Of a DNA stretch of 39,544 nucleotides, positions 31,944 through 39,544 are shown in pieces (within the stretch, counting starts at the first letter, position 1; the number at the start of each line of letters is the position of its first letter). Location of the stretch: the NCBI RefSeq assembly GCF_025934275.1, contig NZ_JAICYI010000029.1:1-39544 (forward strand), written 5' to 3'. A model generated the notes under the pieces. The model saw only the letters and a list, made by a program, of their open reading frames with translations. It was not told the DNA's origin and made no database searches. A program made the position numbers and the translations under genes. The stretch is from Phenylobacterium sp. GTDB taxonomy: Bacteria > Pseudomonadota > Alphaproteobacteria > Caulobacterales > Caulobacteraceae.

Positions 31944-32294
31944 TCAGATCAGGCCCAGCACCTTCTCCTTGGGCCGGCAGAGCGCCGCGCCCTTGGCGGT
32001 CACCACGATCGGGCGTTCAACCAGGATCGGGTTCTCGGTCATCGCCTTGACGATCGCCTCGTCGCTGACCCCAGGGTCGGTGAGGCCGCGCGCCTCGGCG
32101 TCGGTGCCGCGCACCCTGAGCGCCTCGCGCGGCGAGACGCCCATCTGCTTGAACAGGTCCTTGAGCTGCGGCTCGGTCCAGCCCGCCTTCAGGTATTCGA
32201 TCACCTTCGGCTTCAGCCCCTTCTCCCGCAGCAGCTCCAGCGTGCCGCGCGAAGTCCCGCAGTTCGGATTGTGGAAGATGGTGATGTCGCTCAT
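31944..32294 (-). CDS. arsC: ArsC-type arsenate reductase (glutaredoxin-dependent)
   Basis: A 116-residue ArsC-family protein. Catalytic Cys12 sits in FHNPNCGTSRGTLELL, and the arginines that bind the oxyanion are in ALRVRGTDAE and RPIVVT...CRP. It reduces arsenate to arsenite using glutathione and glutaredoxin. No ars regulator or efflux pump lies nearby, so it may be a housekeeping copy or act on another substrate. It starts 30 bases after the M28 peptidase gene ends, on the same strand. Confidence 0.88.
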   Translation of the reverse strand: MSDITIFHNPNCGTSRGTLELLREKGLKPKVIEYLKAGWTEPQLKDLFKQMGVSPREALRVRGTDAEARGLTDPGVSDEAIVKAMTENPILVERPIVVTAKGAALCRPKEKVLGLI

Positions 32295-32324
32295 GGGCTC
32301 ACCGCTTAGCCAAAACCGTTCCGA

Positions 32325-34706
32325 TCACCAAGCAAACCGCGCCGACTTCAGCACCAGGGTGGTGTCGGAGACGTCGAACGGCATCAGGTTCGCGGGCCGC
32401 GGCGGCAGCGGCGTCGCGCCGGCCGGCCAGCTCTTCACGTCGACCGCGGTCTGCACCTGCAGCCGCCCGGGGCTGATCGGCCGCAGCACCAGGTCGAGGC
32501 CGTTCGGGGCGACGTTCCAGACCACCCGCTCGGCGGCGCCCGGCGCAAGCGTCACGTCCTGGGGCGCGCCCTGCGCCTCGCGGAGCGCCAACGGGGTGTT
32601 CGGCGTCAGGTTCAGGACCAGCGTCCGCGCCCCGGCCGGTGGCGTCACGTGCAGCCGCAGGTCGCCGTCGGCGGCCCGTGAGAAGGCGATCGTCGCGGCC
32701 GGCGCGGGGAGGTAGCGCGCCGGCGCCGCCTCGGCCCCGCGCAGGGGCCAGGTGTTCGAGACGGTGATCCGCCCGCCGTCGCTCTTCAGCACCGCGTCGG
32801 ACCACGGCGAGCCGGAGCCGCGCGGCCGGTAGCGCCAGGCGTGGCCGCTGTCCTGGTCGATCAGGTACTCGACATAGGCCAGCTGCGGATAGCGCGGCGA
32901 ATAGGGGTCGGCGAACCGCACGACCGCGGTCAGCGCCAGGCCGAGGATCAAGAGCGCCGGGCCGAGCAGCCGCTCGGGCGGCGCGCCTTCCGCCGGCTGG
33001 GCGAGCGGCCAGACGATCAGGGCGGCCAAGAGCACCGGAAGCGCGAGCAGCTCGACCAGATCGAGGCTGGTGTAGGCGCCGTGCGTCAGGCCGCCCAGCC
33101 AGCCGAGCACCGCCGCGGCCAGCGCCGCGAGCACCGCCAGCGCGACCGGACCCCTGCGCGCGCCTGCGTCGGTGGCGACCGCAGCCAGCGCCGCCAGCGC
33201 CAGCGGCCAGGCGATCACGAAGGCGGCGAGCGGGGCGGCGATCTGCGCGGCGATCCCCAGGACCAGGCCGAAGATCAGCACGCCGGACCAGGCGCCGGGG
33301 CGGCTCACCGGCCGGCCATAGGCTGCGACGCCGATCACGGCGGCGGCGACGCCCAGCCCCAGGCCGAACGGATCGAACCCGCCGAACAGCGAGCTGGCCA
33401 GGCCTGCGGCCAGCGGCAGGAAGGCGATCTGCCGGCGGCCGCGCGCGAGCTCGGCCGCCGCGGTCAGCAGGAAGCCCAGGCCGATCAGCACCAGGGCGAT
33501 CTCCCAGCGGGTGACCTGGGCCAGCAGGAAGCGCTGCGGGATATAGCCGAACCCGGCGCCGGTCGCCCGGCGCGCGAAGTGCAGGATCGCCGCCGCGCCG
33601 AGCACCGCGAACAGGCAGGCGCCCAGGCCCCGCAGGAGGTCCGTCCAGGGCCACGGCTCGGCCCGACGCGCGCGGACGATGGCGATCGCGATCAGCACGG
33701 CCGAGACGGCCAGGATCAGCCATCCGATCAGCGGCGCATAGGCGAGGACCAGGTTCCCGAACAGCTGGCTGTAGACCACGTCCGGCGTGCGGGCGGGCAG
33801 GGCGGGGGCGAAGGCCGCGGCCTGCGCCACCCCCAGCACCTGCTGGCCCATGTCCTGCAGCGAGCCCTGGTCGAGCGTCGCCGGGATCGAGGTCGGCGAA
33901 TGGTAGTCGAACTGGCGTCCGGTGAAGGCGTAGTTCAGCCCCGCGATCCCCGCCTTGCGCGAGATGGTGAAGTCGGTGTCGTTGGGCATGTGCTGGTAGA
34001 TGAAGACGGTCAGCGAGGACGACGACGGCCGGGGCGCGGCCTTGCGCATCAGCGCGATCGCGCCGCCGTTGCCGGCGCCGGTCTGGAACATCTGCACGCG
34101 GCCGGCGTCGCCGCGCGCCTCCATGTTGATCAGGAAGCCGACATGCCGGGCCGCCGGGTCGCGGTTGAAGAAGGCGTCGGCGCCCAGGAGCCCGGCCTCC
34201 TCGCCGTCGGTGAACAGCACCATCACGTCGCGGGCGGGCGCGCCCTTGGTCTTCAGCGCCCGGATGACTTCCAGCGCCGAGACCACGCCCGCGCCGTCGT
34301 CGGCCGCGCCGGAGGAGGCCGGCACGCTGTCGTAGTGGGCCATCAGCGCCACGGCGGGCTGGCTGCGGTCGCGCCCCGGCAGGACGCCCAGGATGTTCTC
34401 CACCTCGCCGCCCAGGAAGACGCCCTTCGCCCGGGGGCTGGCGTAAGCGGCGACGCCGCGGCGGACCTGCGGGGAGAGCCCGAGCTGCGTCATCCGCTGC
34501 AGCAGGTAGTCGCGGACCTTGTGGTTGGCCTCCGAGCCGATCGGGTGCGCGACCGGCGCGATCGCCCGGTCGTCGACCATCGCCCGCTCGGCGGAGAAGG
34601 CGCCCGGCGGCGCGCTGGCCGGCGCCGGGGGCGGCGGCCGCAGGGAGGCCCAGGCCAACGCGCTTCCCACGATGAGCGCCAGGACCAGCGCGACCAGACG
34701 TTGCAT
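32325..34706 (-). CDS. M28 metallopeptidase fused to a polytopic membrane domain
   Basis: A 793-residue protein. After a signal anchor (MQRLVALVLALIVGSALAWA) comes an M28 zinc aminopeptidase domain with all ligand positions: His124 (MAHYDSVP), the DDGAG aspartate near 136-137, the Glu169-Glu170 pair (DGEEAGLLG), Glu197 (INMEARGD) and His269 (FDYHSPTS). From about 315 to 610 there are roughly eight transmembrane helices, and the C-terminal about 180 residues form a soluble, beta-rich domain. The layout matches the bacterial relatives of eukaryotic ERMP1/Fxna. The peptidase probably faces the periplasm and trims peptides at the inner membrane; substrates are unknown. It is separated from ctrA by a terminator, so it has its own promoter. 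Confidence 0.88.
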   Translation of the reverse strand: MQRLVALVLALIVGSALAWASLRPPPPAPASAPPGAFSAERAMVDDRAIAPVAHPIGSEANHKVRDYLLQRMTQLGLSPQVRRGVAAYASPRAKGVFLGGEVENILGVLPGRDRSQPAVALMAHYDSVPASSGAADDGAGVVSALEVIRALKTKGAPARDVMVLFTDGEEAGLLGADAFFNRDPAARHVGFLINMEARGDAGRVQMFQTGAGNGGAIALMRKAAPRPSSSSLTVFIYQHMPNDTDFTISRKAGIAGLNYAFTGRQFDYHSPTSIPATLDQGSLQDMGQQVLGVAQAAAFAPALPARTPDVVYSQLFGNLVLAYAPLIGWLILAVSAVLIAIAIVRARRAEPWPWTDLLRGLGACLFAVLGAAAILHFARRATGAGFGYIPQRFLLAQVTRWEIALVLIGLGFLLTAAAELARGRRQIAFLPLAAGLASSLFGGFDPFGLGLGVAAAVIGVAAYGRPVSRPGAWSGVLIFGLVLGIAAQIAAPLAAFVIAWPLALAALAAVATDAGARRGPVALAVLAALAAAVLGWLGGLTHGAYTSLDLVELLALPVLLAALIVWPLAQPAEGAPPERLLGPALLILGLALTAVVRFADPYSPRYPQLAYVEYLIDQDSGHAWRYRPRGSGSPWSDAVLKSDGGRITVSNTWPLRGAEAAPARYLPAPAATIAFSRAADGDLRLHVTPPAGARTLVLNLTPNTPLALREAQGAPQDVTLAPGAAERVVWNVAPNGLDLVLRPISPGRLQVQTAVDVKSWPAGATPLPPRPANLMPFDVSDTTLVLKSARFAW

Positions 34707-34761
34707 GAGCGCCCTCCCCGAGCGGTTGCCCGGGGCCGAACCTAGCCTTGCCGTGGCGAAA

Positions 34762-34791
34762 AGAAAAACGCCCGCTGGTCAGGGCGGGCGT
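34762..34791 (-). terminator. Rho-independent terminator of ctrA
   Basis: On the minus strand, the stem ACGCCCGC (34784-34791 read in reverse) pairs with GCGGGCGT (34768-34775), with an eight-base loop, and is followed by the run TTTTTCTTTTC. It lies 28 bases beyond the ctrA stop codon and before the M28 peptidase gene. This is a classic intrinsic terminator. Confidence 0.9.
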
Positions 34792-34818
34792 CGCACTCTC
34801 CTCGAACGAACGCAGGCG

Positions 34819-35514
34819 TCAGGCGGCGATCGCGCCTTCCTGGGGATCGCGAAGCACGTAGCCCCGGCCCCAGACCGTCTCGATGTGATGCTTGCCGTTG
34901 GCGGACGCGGCCAGCTTCTTGCGCAGCTTGCAGATGAACACGTCGATGATCTTCAGCTCGGGCTCGTCCATGCCGCCGTAGAGGTGGTTGAGGAACATCT
35001 CCTTGGTCAGCGTCGTGCCCTTGCGCAGCGAGAGCAGCTCCAGCATCTGGTATTCCTTGCCGGTCAGGTGCACGCGCAGGCCGTTCACCTCGACCGTCTT
35101 GGCGTCCAGGTTGACCACGATGTCGCCGGTCTTGATCACCGACTGGGCGTGGCCCTTGGAGCGGCGGACCACGGCGTGGATGCGGGCGACCAGCTCGTCC
35201 TTGTGGAACGGCTTGGTCATGTAGTCGTCGGCGCCGCCGGAGAAGGTCTTCACCTTGGTCTCGATCTCGGCCGTGCCGGAGAGGATCATGATCGGGGTGT
35301 TGATCTTGCCGACCCGAAGCGTGCGCAGCACGTCCATGCCGCTCATGTCCGGCAGGTTGAGGTCGAGCAGGATCAGGTCGTAGTCATAGATCTTGCCCAG
35401 GTCGACGCCTTCCTCCCCGAGGTCGGTGGTATAGACGTTGAACCCTTCGGACTTCAGCATCAGCTCGATGCTTTGGGCCGTCGCGCTGTCGTCCTCGATC
35501 AACAGTACGCGCAT
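34819..35514 (-). CDS. ctrA: Cell-cycle master response regulator CtrA
   Basis: A 231-residue OmpR-family regulator nearly identical by eye to Caulobacter CtrA. The receiver domain has phospho-acceptor Asp51 ([13 protein letters not shown]), acidic Asp8-Asp9 and Lys in [10 protein letters not shown]; the winged-helix domain has [24 protein letters not shown] and [24 protein letters not shown]. The final Ala-Ala is the ClpXP degradation signal. CtrA, phosphorylated via CckA-ChpT, blocks replication origins and activates flagellar, pili and division genes, including fliI-type class II operons. GGAGAG precedes the ATG closely. Transcription ends at a strong hairpin. The upstream 234 bases hold multiple GANTC and TTAA sites. 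Confidence 0.98.
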   Translation of the reverse strand: MRVLLIEDDSATAQSIELMLKSEGFNVYTTDLGEEGVDLGKIYDYDLILLDLNLPDMSGMDVLRTLRVGKINTPIMILSGTAEIETKVKTFSGGADDYMTKPFHKDELVARIHAVVRRSKGHAQSVIKTGDIVVNLDAKTVEVNGLRVHLTGKEYQMLELLSLRKGTTLTKEMFLNHLYGGMDEPELKIIDVFICKLRKKLAASANGKHHIETVWGRGYVLRDPQEGAIAA

Positions 35515-35557
35515 AGATCTCTCCTACCCTTGACCCTGACCGCCCCGCGAATTCTGT

Positions 35558-35708
35558 GAATCCGCCCCGATGCTCGCCGTTAACTTGCCAGCGAGTTAAT
35601 TTAAGACTGGTTAATGAGTGATGTCCCCGCGAGCCGAATCGTTAATCTGATTTGAGATTCGGCTTCAAGCGGCTCCGCGCCGCCCGCGACTCCGCCGGCC
35701 GTTGAATC
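35558..35708 (-). promoter_or_regulatory. ctrA promoter region with GANTC and TTAA clusters
   Basis: Five GANTC methylation sites lie at 35558, 35636, 35656, 35688 and 35704, and TTAA elements (CtrA half-sites) lie at 35580, 35596, 35601, 35611 and 35642. TTAA at 35601 and 35611 are spaced by six bases, one short of the TTAA-N7-TTAA consensus. In Caulobacter ctrA has two promoters controlled by CcrM methylation/GcrA and by CtrA itself, so the same logic is likely here. The transcription starts cannot be placed by eye. Confidence 0.8.
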
Positions 35709-35748
35709 TTTTGTGATTGGACGCCGGCCCCGAAGCAGCCTTGCCCGG

Positions 35749-36831
35749 TCAGGCGGCGCGGGAGGCCCCGGCGGCTTCCGGGGCGGCGAGCCAGGCGGTC
35801 CAGCGCCGCAGCTGCGCCTCGGCGGAGGCCGGCGGCGCGCCCTCGGCCGGCTCCCCGCCGGCGATCAGCCGGGCGATCCGCCAGATCGCGAGCGCCGTCT
35901 CGAAGGAGTAGAGTCTGGCCAGGCTGACGGCCCCCCGGCGCGCGGGCGTCGCCTCGCCCGGGTCTGTCACCAGCCCCTCTTGCGGGGCCCCGAAGCGGCG
36001 GCAGACGCGCGCGTTGGAGGCGCCGAACGCCGCCCGCAGCCGCGCCTCGACCCAGGGCGGATTGTCGACCGCGTCGACGTGGGCGGCCATGGCGGCGACC
36101 GCGGCCTGCTCCGGCCCGGAGAGCTCGCGCTGCATGCGGTTGCGGTAGAAGCGGCCGAGGTTGAGGCGCGGCGGGTCGCGCTCGTTGGCCCGGGCCCGCA
36201 GGTGCTCGGCGGGGATCACGTCCGGCGGCGCGCCGATCGCGGCCAGGAAGTCGCTGACCGTCGAGCCGCCCGCCAGGGCGTGGTAGTTGCGCGCCACCAC
36301 CTTCGCGCCGTCCAGGCCCGCCGGCCCCTCCAGCGCGCGGGCGAAGTCGAACTGGAAGCGCCATTCCTTGCGCCGCACCGCGCCGTGCTCGACGGCCTCC
36401 TCGACGAACGCGGCGTACTCCTCGCCGAAGCCCTCCTTCAGGCACTGCCGATAGAGCGAGGCGAGATAGCTCGCCTGGCTGCGCAGATAGACGACGAAGG
36501 TCACGCCGTGCCCGGTCTCGCGCGCCAGCGCCGCCAGCGGCGCCAGCGCCTGCGCGTTCGCCAGCAGGCCCTCGAAGTCCTCGCTCGAGATGATCACGTC
36601 GCCGGCGAAGCCCTGGATCTCCGGGCGCAGCGCCTCCAGCCCGCCGACCAGCGGATTGAACCGCCGGTCGCGGCTCAGCTGCCAGGCGATGTTGTGGTGC
36701 CCGATCACCTCTCCGCGGCCGCTCCGCGGCGCCAGGAACCCGGCCGCCTTCAGCCGCTCGGCGTGTGTGCCCAGCACCCACTGCAGCGAGCTGGTGCCGG
36801 TCTTGTGCAGGCCGCAGTGGACGAAAAGCAT
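35749..36831 (-). CDS. Sulfotransferase-like P-loop protein
   Basis: A 360-residue protein whose start MLFVHCGLHKTGTSSLQW carries the sulfotransferase 5'-phosphosulfate loop (HKTGTSSLQ). VIISSEDFEGLL and VTFVVYLRSQASYLASLYRQ match the 3'-phosphate-binding strand and helix of the same fold. Members transfer sulfate from PAPS to glycans or small molecules, though many bacterial ones are uncharacterised. The ATG at 36831 was chosen from the domain start; a GTG at 36903 would add 24 unlikely residues. No clear ribosome-binding site precedes it. It lies between ctrA and the divergent fliI, reading toward ctrA. A role in modifying flagellin or surface glycans is only a neighbourhood guess. Confidence 0.7.
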   Translation of the reverse strand: MLFVHCGLHKTGTSSLQWVLGTHAERLKAAGFLAPRSGRGEVIGHHNIAWQLSRDRRFNPLVGGLEALRPEIQGFAGDVIISSEDFEGLLANAQALAPLAALARETGHGVTFVVYLRSQASYLASLYRQCLKEGFGEEYAAFVEEAVEHGAVRRKEWRFQFDFARALEGPAGLDGAKVVARNYHALAGGSTVSDFLAAIGAPPDVIPAEHLRARANERDPPRLNLGRFYRNRMQRELSGPEQAAVAAMAAHVDAVDNPPWVEARLRAAFGASNARVCRRFGAPQEGLVTDPGEATPARRGAVSLARLYSFETALAIWRIARLIAGGEPAEGAPPASAEAQLRRWTAWLAAPEAAGASRAA

Positions 36832-36977
36832 CGGCGCGCGATCCAGGGGAGGGTCCGGCTGCACATAGGGGTTCCCGGCCAGGCGGTGAAGCGGGAATCC
36901 CACACCCAGCGCGGGTATCCACAGGCAAATGGCCGCTGGCCCGCCGCGCCGGCCGCGGCCGCGATCTTCACCACCCC

Positions 36978-37020
36978 TTAACGACGAACGCCGAATTCTG
37001 AGACCCGAGTCTCCGAGGGG
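36978..37020 (+). promoter_or_regulatory. Probable CtrA-controlled fliI promoter
   Basis: TTAA at 36978-36981 (CCTTAACGACGAACG) lies 44 bases before the fliI start codon, GAGTC (a GANTC site) is at 37007-37011, and GAGGGG at 37015-37020 is the ribosome-binding site. Class II flagellar operons such as fliI are CtrA targets in Caulobacter, so the TTAA may be part of a CtrA site; only one half-site is clear. Confidence 0.45.
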
Positions 37021-37025
37021 CGTTC

Positions 37026-38363
37026 GTGCAGAGTCTGGTGGCCGCCGTCGAGCGGCTGGATCCGTTGACGGTGTCGGGGCGGGTGGCGGCGGTTCACGGC
37101 CTGCTGATCGAAGCCCGCGGCGGCCTCTCCCGCCTGCCGGTCGGCGCCCGCGCCGAGATCGAGCGCTTCGGGGCCGGGCCGTTGCCGGCCGAGGTGGTCG
37201 GCTTCCGCGAGGCCCGCGCGCTCCTGATGCCGTTCGGCTCGATCGAAGGCGTCGCGCCCGGCGCCGGGATCCGCATCGAGCCGATGGGCTCGGCGGTGCG
37301 CCCCACCAAGGGCTGGCTCGGCCGCATCGTCGACGCCTTCGGCGCCCCGATCGACGGCAAGGGCCCGCTGCCCACGGGGAACGCGCCCTACGCCCTGCGC
37401 GCCGCCCCGCCGCCGGCCCACGCCCGCGCCCGGGTCGGCGAGCGGCTCGACCTCGGCGTGCGCGCCATGAACGTCTTCGCCACCTGCTGCCGCGGCCAGC
37501 GGCTGGGCGTGTTCGCCGGCTCCGGGGTCGGCAAGTCGGTGCTGCTCTCCATGCTGGCCAAGAACGCCGAGTGCGACGCCGTCGTCGTCGGCCTGATCGG
37601 CGAGCGGGGCCGCGAGGTCCGCGAGTTCATCGAGGAGACGCTGGGCGAGGAGGGGCTGAAGCGCGCCGTGGTGGTGGTCGCCACCTCCGACGAGCCGGCG
37701 CTCAAGCGCCGCCAGGCCGCCTACATGACCCTCGCCATCGCCGAGTTCCTGCGCGACCAGGACCTCGAGGTGCTCTGCCTGATGGATTCCGTCACCCGCT
37801 TCGCCATGGCCCAGCGGGAGATCGGGCTGGCGGCCGGCGAGCCGCCGACCACTAAGGGCTACACCCCCACCGTCTTCACCGAGCTGCCGAAGCTCCTGGA
37901 GCGCGCCGGCCCCGGCCCGGTCCGCCCGGACGGCACCCGCGCCGGCCCGATCACCGGCCTGTTCACCGTCCTCGTCGACGGCGACGACCACAACGAGCCG
38001 ATCGCCGACGCCGTGCGCGGCATCCTCGACGGCCACATCGTCATGGAGCGGCCGATCGCCGAGCGCGGCCGCTTCCCGGCGATCAACGTCCTGAAGTCGA
38101 TCAGCCGCACCATGCCCGGCTGCCAGCGGCCGGACGAGCGCGAGCTGGTCGCCCAGGCCCGCCAGCTGATGAGCGCCTACGCCAACATGGAGGAGCTGAT
38201 CCGCATCGGCGCCTACCGGGCCGGCTCCGACGCCCAGATCGACCGCGCAATCGCCCTGCACGAGCCGCTCGAGGCCTTCCTCGCCCAGGACAAGGACGAG
38301 ACCATGAGCCTCGACGTCGCCTTCGCCGGGCTCGCCGGCATCCTCGCGAGCGCAGCGGCATGA
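37026..38363 (+). CDS. fliI: Flagellum-specific export ATPase FliI
   Basis: A 445-residue F1-beta-like ATPase of the flagellar type III export apparatus, at the cytoplasmic face of the export gate. Walker A is AGSGVGKS (164-171), Walker B is [14 protein letters not shown], and [13 protein letters not shown] and [22 protein letters not shown] are typical of FliI. The start is GTG, with GAGGGG five bases upstream; earlier in-frame starts are not needed. The stop overlaps the fliJ start by four bases (ATGA). It diverges from the sulfotransferase-like gene and lies near ctrA, which controls class II flagellar genes in Caulobacter. Confidence 0.96.
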   Translation: MQSLVAAVERLDPLTVSGRVAAVHGLLIEARGGLSRLPVGARAEIERFGAGPLPAEVVGFREARALLMPFGSIEGVAPGAGIRIEPMGSAVRPTKGWLGRIVDAFGAPIDGKGPLPTGNAPYALRAAPPPAHARARVGERLDLGVRAMNVFATCCRGQRLGVFAGSGVGKSVLLSMLAKNAECDAVVVGLIGERGREVREFIEETLGEEGLKRAVVVVATSDEPALKRRQAAYMTLAIAEFLRDQDLEVLCLMDSVTRFAMAQREIGLAAGEPPTTKGYTPTVFTELPKLLERAGPGPVRPDGTRAGPITGLFTVLVDGDDHNEPIADAVRGILDGHIVMERPIAERGRFPAINVLKSISRTMPGCQRPDERELVAQARQLMSAYANMEELIRIGAYRAGSDAQIDRAIALHEPLEAFLAQDKDETMSLDVAFAGLAGILASAAA

Positions 38364-38770
38364 GCTGGTCGGCCTCGCTGATCAAGCTCGCCGCCTACGA
38401 GGTGGAGGTCTGCCAGGGCCGCCTCGCCGACGTCGCCGCCCGCCGTGGCGAGGCCGAGATGCGGCTCGCGGTGCTGGAGGCCGAGGGCCTGGCCGAGCTC
38501 GCCCGCGCCGAGGCCGATCCGATCTCCGGCCTCTACCAGGCGGCGTTCATGCAGGCGCTGCGCGCCCGCAAGGCCGAGGCCCGCGCCCGCATCGCCGCGC
38601 TCGCCGCCGAGGAGCAGGGCGCCCGCGACGCCCTCGCCCAGGCCTTCGAGGCGCAGAAGAAGTACGAGCACCTCGCCGAGCAGGCCCGCCTGCGCGAGCG
38701 CCAGGCCGAGGGCCGCCGCGAGACCGCCGCCCTCGACGAGCTCGCCCGCCGCCGGAAGGCCGCCGGCTAG
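38360..38770 (+). CDS. fliJ: Flagellar export chaperone FliJ
   Basis: A 136-residue, almost wholly helical protein rich in Ala, Glu, Arg and Leu, with heptad-like coiled-coil pattern across its length ([30 protein letters not shown] and on). FliJ fits inside the FliI hexamer and promotes export. Sequence conservation of FliJ is low, so the call leans on position directly after fliI, overlap with its stop codon, length and the coiled-coil pattern. It converges on the terminase-like gene with 30 bases between stop codons. Confidence 0.85.
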   Translation: MSWSASLIKLAAYEVEVCQGRLADVAARRGEAEMRLAVLEAEGLAELARAEADPISGLYQAAFMQALRARKAEARARIAALAAEEQGARDALAQAFEAQKKYEHLAEQARLRERQAEGRRETAALDELARRRKAAG

Positions 38771-38800
38771 CCGAAGCGACGCCGGCGCCCGGCGCATCGC

Positions 38801-39544
38801 CTACGGCTCCCCCTCGTCGGAGCGCCGCAGCTCCTCCTCGGTCACGTCGCAATAGCGCTTCAGGATCACCGTGAAGTTCCCGGGCGCCTCGGCCTCGGTC
38901 TTCAGCCGGTGCACGGTCTCGGCCAGCACCACGCGCGCATCGTACTTCCGGGGCGCCAGCCGCGCCGCCTGCCAGCGGATCGCGTCGAACCGCAGCCTAT
39001 CGGCGTGCACGCTCCGCGGCGTCGCCGCCATCGCCACCTCGCGGGCCATGTCGGCCAGCGTCTCGGCCTGCCGCTGCCTGGCCCGCACATAGGCCGCCTC
39101 GAACTCCGGATAGCGCTCGATCCAGTCGTAGACCGCGCTCGCGCACGGCATCTGCGGATCGCGCGCGATCGCGACCAGGCTCTCGCCCTCCGCCAGCCGC
39201 TCGCAGATCTCGGCGGCCAGCTCGGGGGTGTAGAGGCTCCTCGCCCCGCTCCGCCTGCGCACCCGCGCCTGCGCCGCGAACCGCGCCTTCAGCGTCGCCG
39301 CCCGCGCCGCCGCCCGCGCCTGATGCCTGGCCGCCTGCAGCGCCGCCCCGAAGGCCGCATGCCGCTCGGCCCACGTCAGCACCGTCGAGGCCCACGGCAT
39401 CCGCGGATCCTCGCACACGGCGTAGAGCGGCTCCCCCTCGGCCACCCGCCGCACGATCTCGCGCCCCTTGGCCTCCGTGAAGCTGCTCGCCCACTGCCCC
39501 GCAGGCGCCCGCGCGCCCGCGCCGCCGGCCCCGCCGCCGTCGTC
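38801..39544 (-). CDS. Terminase-small-subunit-like protein, 5' end outside window
   Basis: The frame is open to the window edge, so the N-terminus is missing; about 247 codons are seen. Two similar HTH-like units occur: EAKGREIVRRVAEGEPLYAV...MPWASTVLTWAERHAAF and ELAAEICERLAEGESLVAI...MPCASAVYDWIERYPEF. They are followed by RQRQAETLADMAREV, then HADRLRFDAIRWQAARLAPRKYDARV, the pattern of phage Sf6-type terminase small subunits. Such proteins recognise phage DNA ends, but no large terminase or other phage gene lies in the window, and the gene is next to the flagellar operon, so it may be a prophage edge or a domesticated DNA-binding protein. Confidence 0.72.
   Translation of the reverse strand, partial: DDGGGAGGAGARAPAGQWASSFTEAKGREIVRRVAEGEPLYAVCEDPRMPWASTVLTWAERHAAFGAALQAARHQARAAARAATLKARFAAQARVRRRSGARSLYTPELAAEICERLAEGESLVAIARDPQMPCASAVYDWIERYPEFEAAYVRARQRQAETLADMAREVAMAATPRSVHADRLRFDAIRWQAARLAPRKYDARVVLAETVHRLKTEAEAPGNFTVILKRYCDVTEEELRRSDEGEP

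Noticed and set aside
35601..35614. TTAA-N6-TTAA as a full CtrA box in the ctrA promoter
   Set aside because: Spacing is six rather than seven bases, so it is listed only as a cluster of half-sites, not a defined box.
1..39544. CRISPR arrays, tRNA, rRNA or insertion-sequence transposase genes
   Set aside because: No regularly spaced repeats, cloverleaf genes, rRNA segments or transposase motifs were recognised by reading; a covariance-model scan would be needed to exclude small RNAs.

Overview
The window looks like chromosomal DNA of a GC-rich alphaproteobacterium of the Caulobacterales, close to Caulobacter or Phenylobacterium. The evidence is an essentially complete CtrA with the Ala-Ala C-terminus used for proteolysis, a ctrA promoter region dense in GANTC (CcrM) and TTAA (CtrA half-site) sequences, fliI-fliJ nearby, a Caulobacter/sphingomonad-type TonB-dependent receptor, and a ptsP/lysC/ubiG/ispG/prfA/prmC neighbourhood. 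Genus is inference; no rRNA or tRNA gene was found.

Region 1 (1-9.2 kb): the end of an RcnB-like periplasmic protein gene, then a minus-strand run prfA, TonB-dependent receptor, MOSC protein, prmC, DUF4167 protein, Zur-type regulator, HAD nucleotidase. The release factor RF1 and the methyltransferase that modifies it (PrmC) are separated by the receptor and the MOSC protein, and MOSC overlaps prmC by ATGA. A flavin-type PNPOx protein and a small one-helix membrane protein, with a possible EcfG stress promoter, diverge from prfA. A bidirectional hairpin closes the block.

Region 2 (9.3-15.2 kb): minus-strand housekeeping genes: a small beta-type protein, a HemG-like flavodoxin, ispG, a RodZ-like membrane HTH protein and ptsP (EI-Ntr).

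Region 3 (15.2-20.1 kb): accessory DNA between ptsP and lysC. It holds a C-terminal remnant of a GxxExxY (PD-(D/E)XK-like) gene bracketed by a perfect 19-bp inverted repeat, a C-terminal remnant of an SDR epimerase, an alpha/beta hydrolase fused to a polytopic membrane domain and carrying a perfect 30-bp palindrome in its coding sequence, an MFS transporter and a VapBC toxin-antitoxin pair.

Region 4 (20.1-31 kb): lysC and ubiG (divergent), a medium/long-chain acyl-CoA synthetase, an alpha/beta hydrolase, a ChrA chromate transporter, a zinc alcohol dehydrogenase, a HWE histidine kinase, a type-B carboxylesterase, and a small cytochrome c with a perfect FNR/FixK box shared with a divergent 67-codon gene. 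A copy of the repeat family seen at 15.4 kb lies after the alcohol dehydrogenase.

Region 5 (31-39.5 kb): methyltransferase, ArsC-like reductase and a membrane-anchored M28 peptidase, then ctrA with a clear terminator and complex promoter, a sulfotransferase-like gene, divergent fliI-fliJ, and a terminase-small-subunit-like gene running off the window end. CtrA and the class II flagellar genes are the functional core here. The strongest candidates for undescribed biology are the repeat-bracketed GxxExxY remnant with its dispersed repeat family, the palindrome-bearing hydrolase fusion, and the FixK-box cytochrome/peptide pair.
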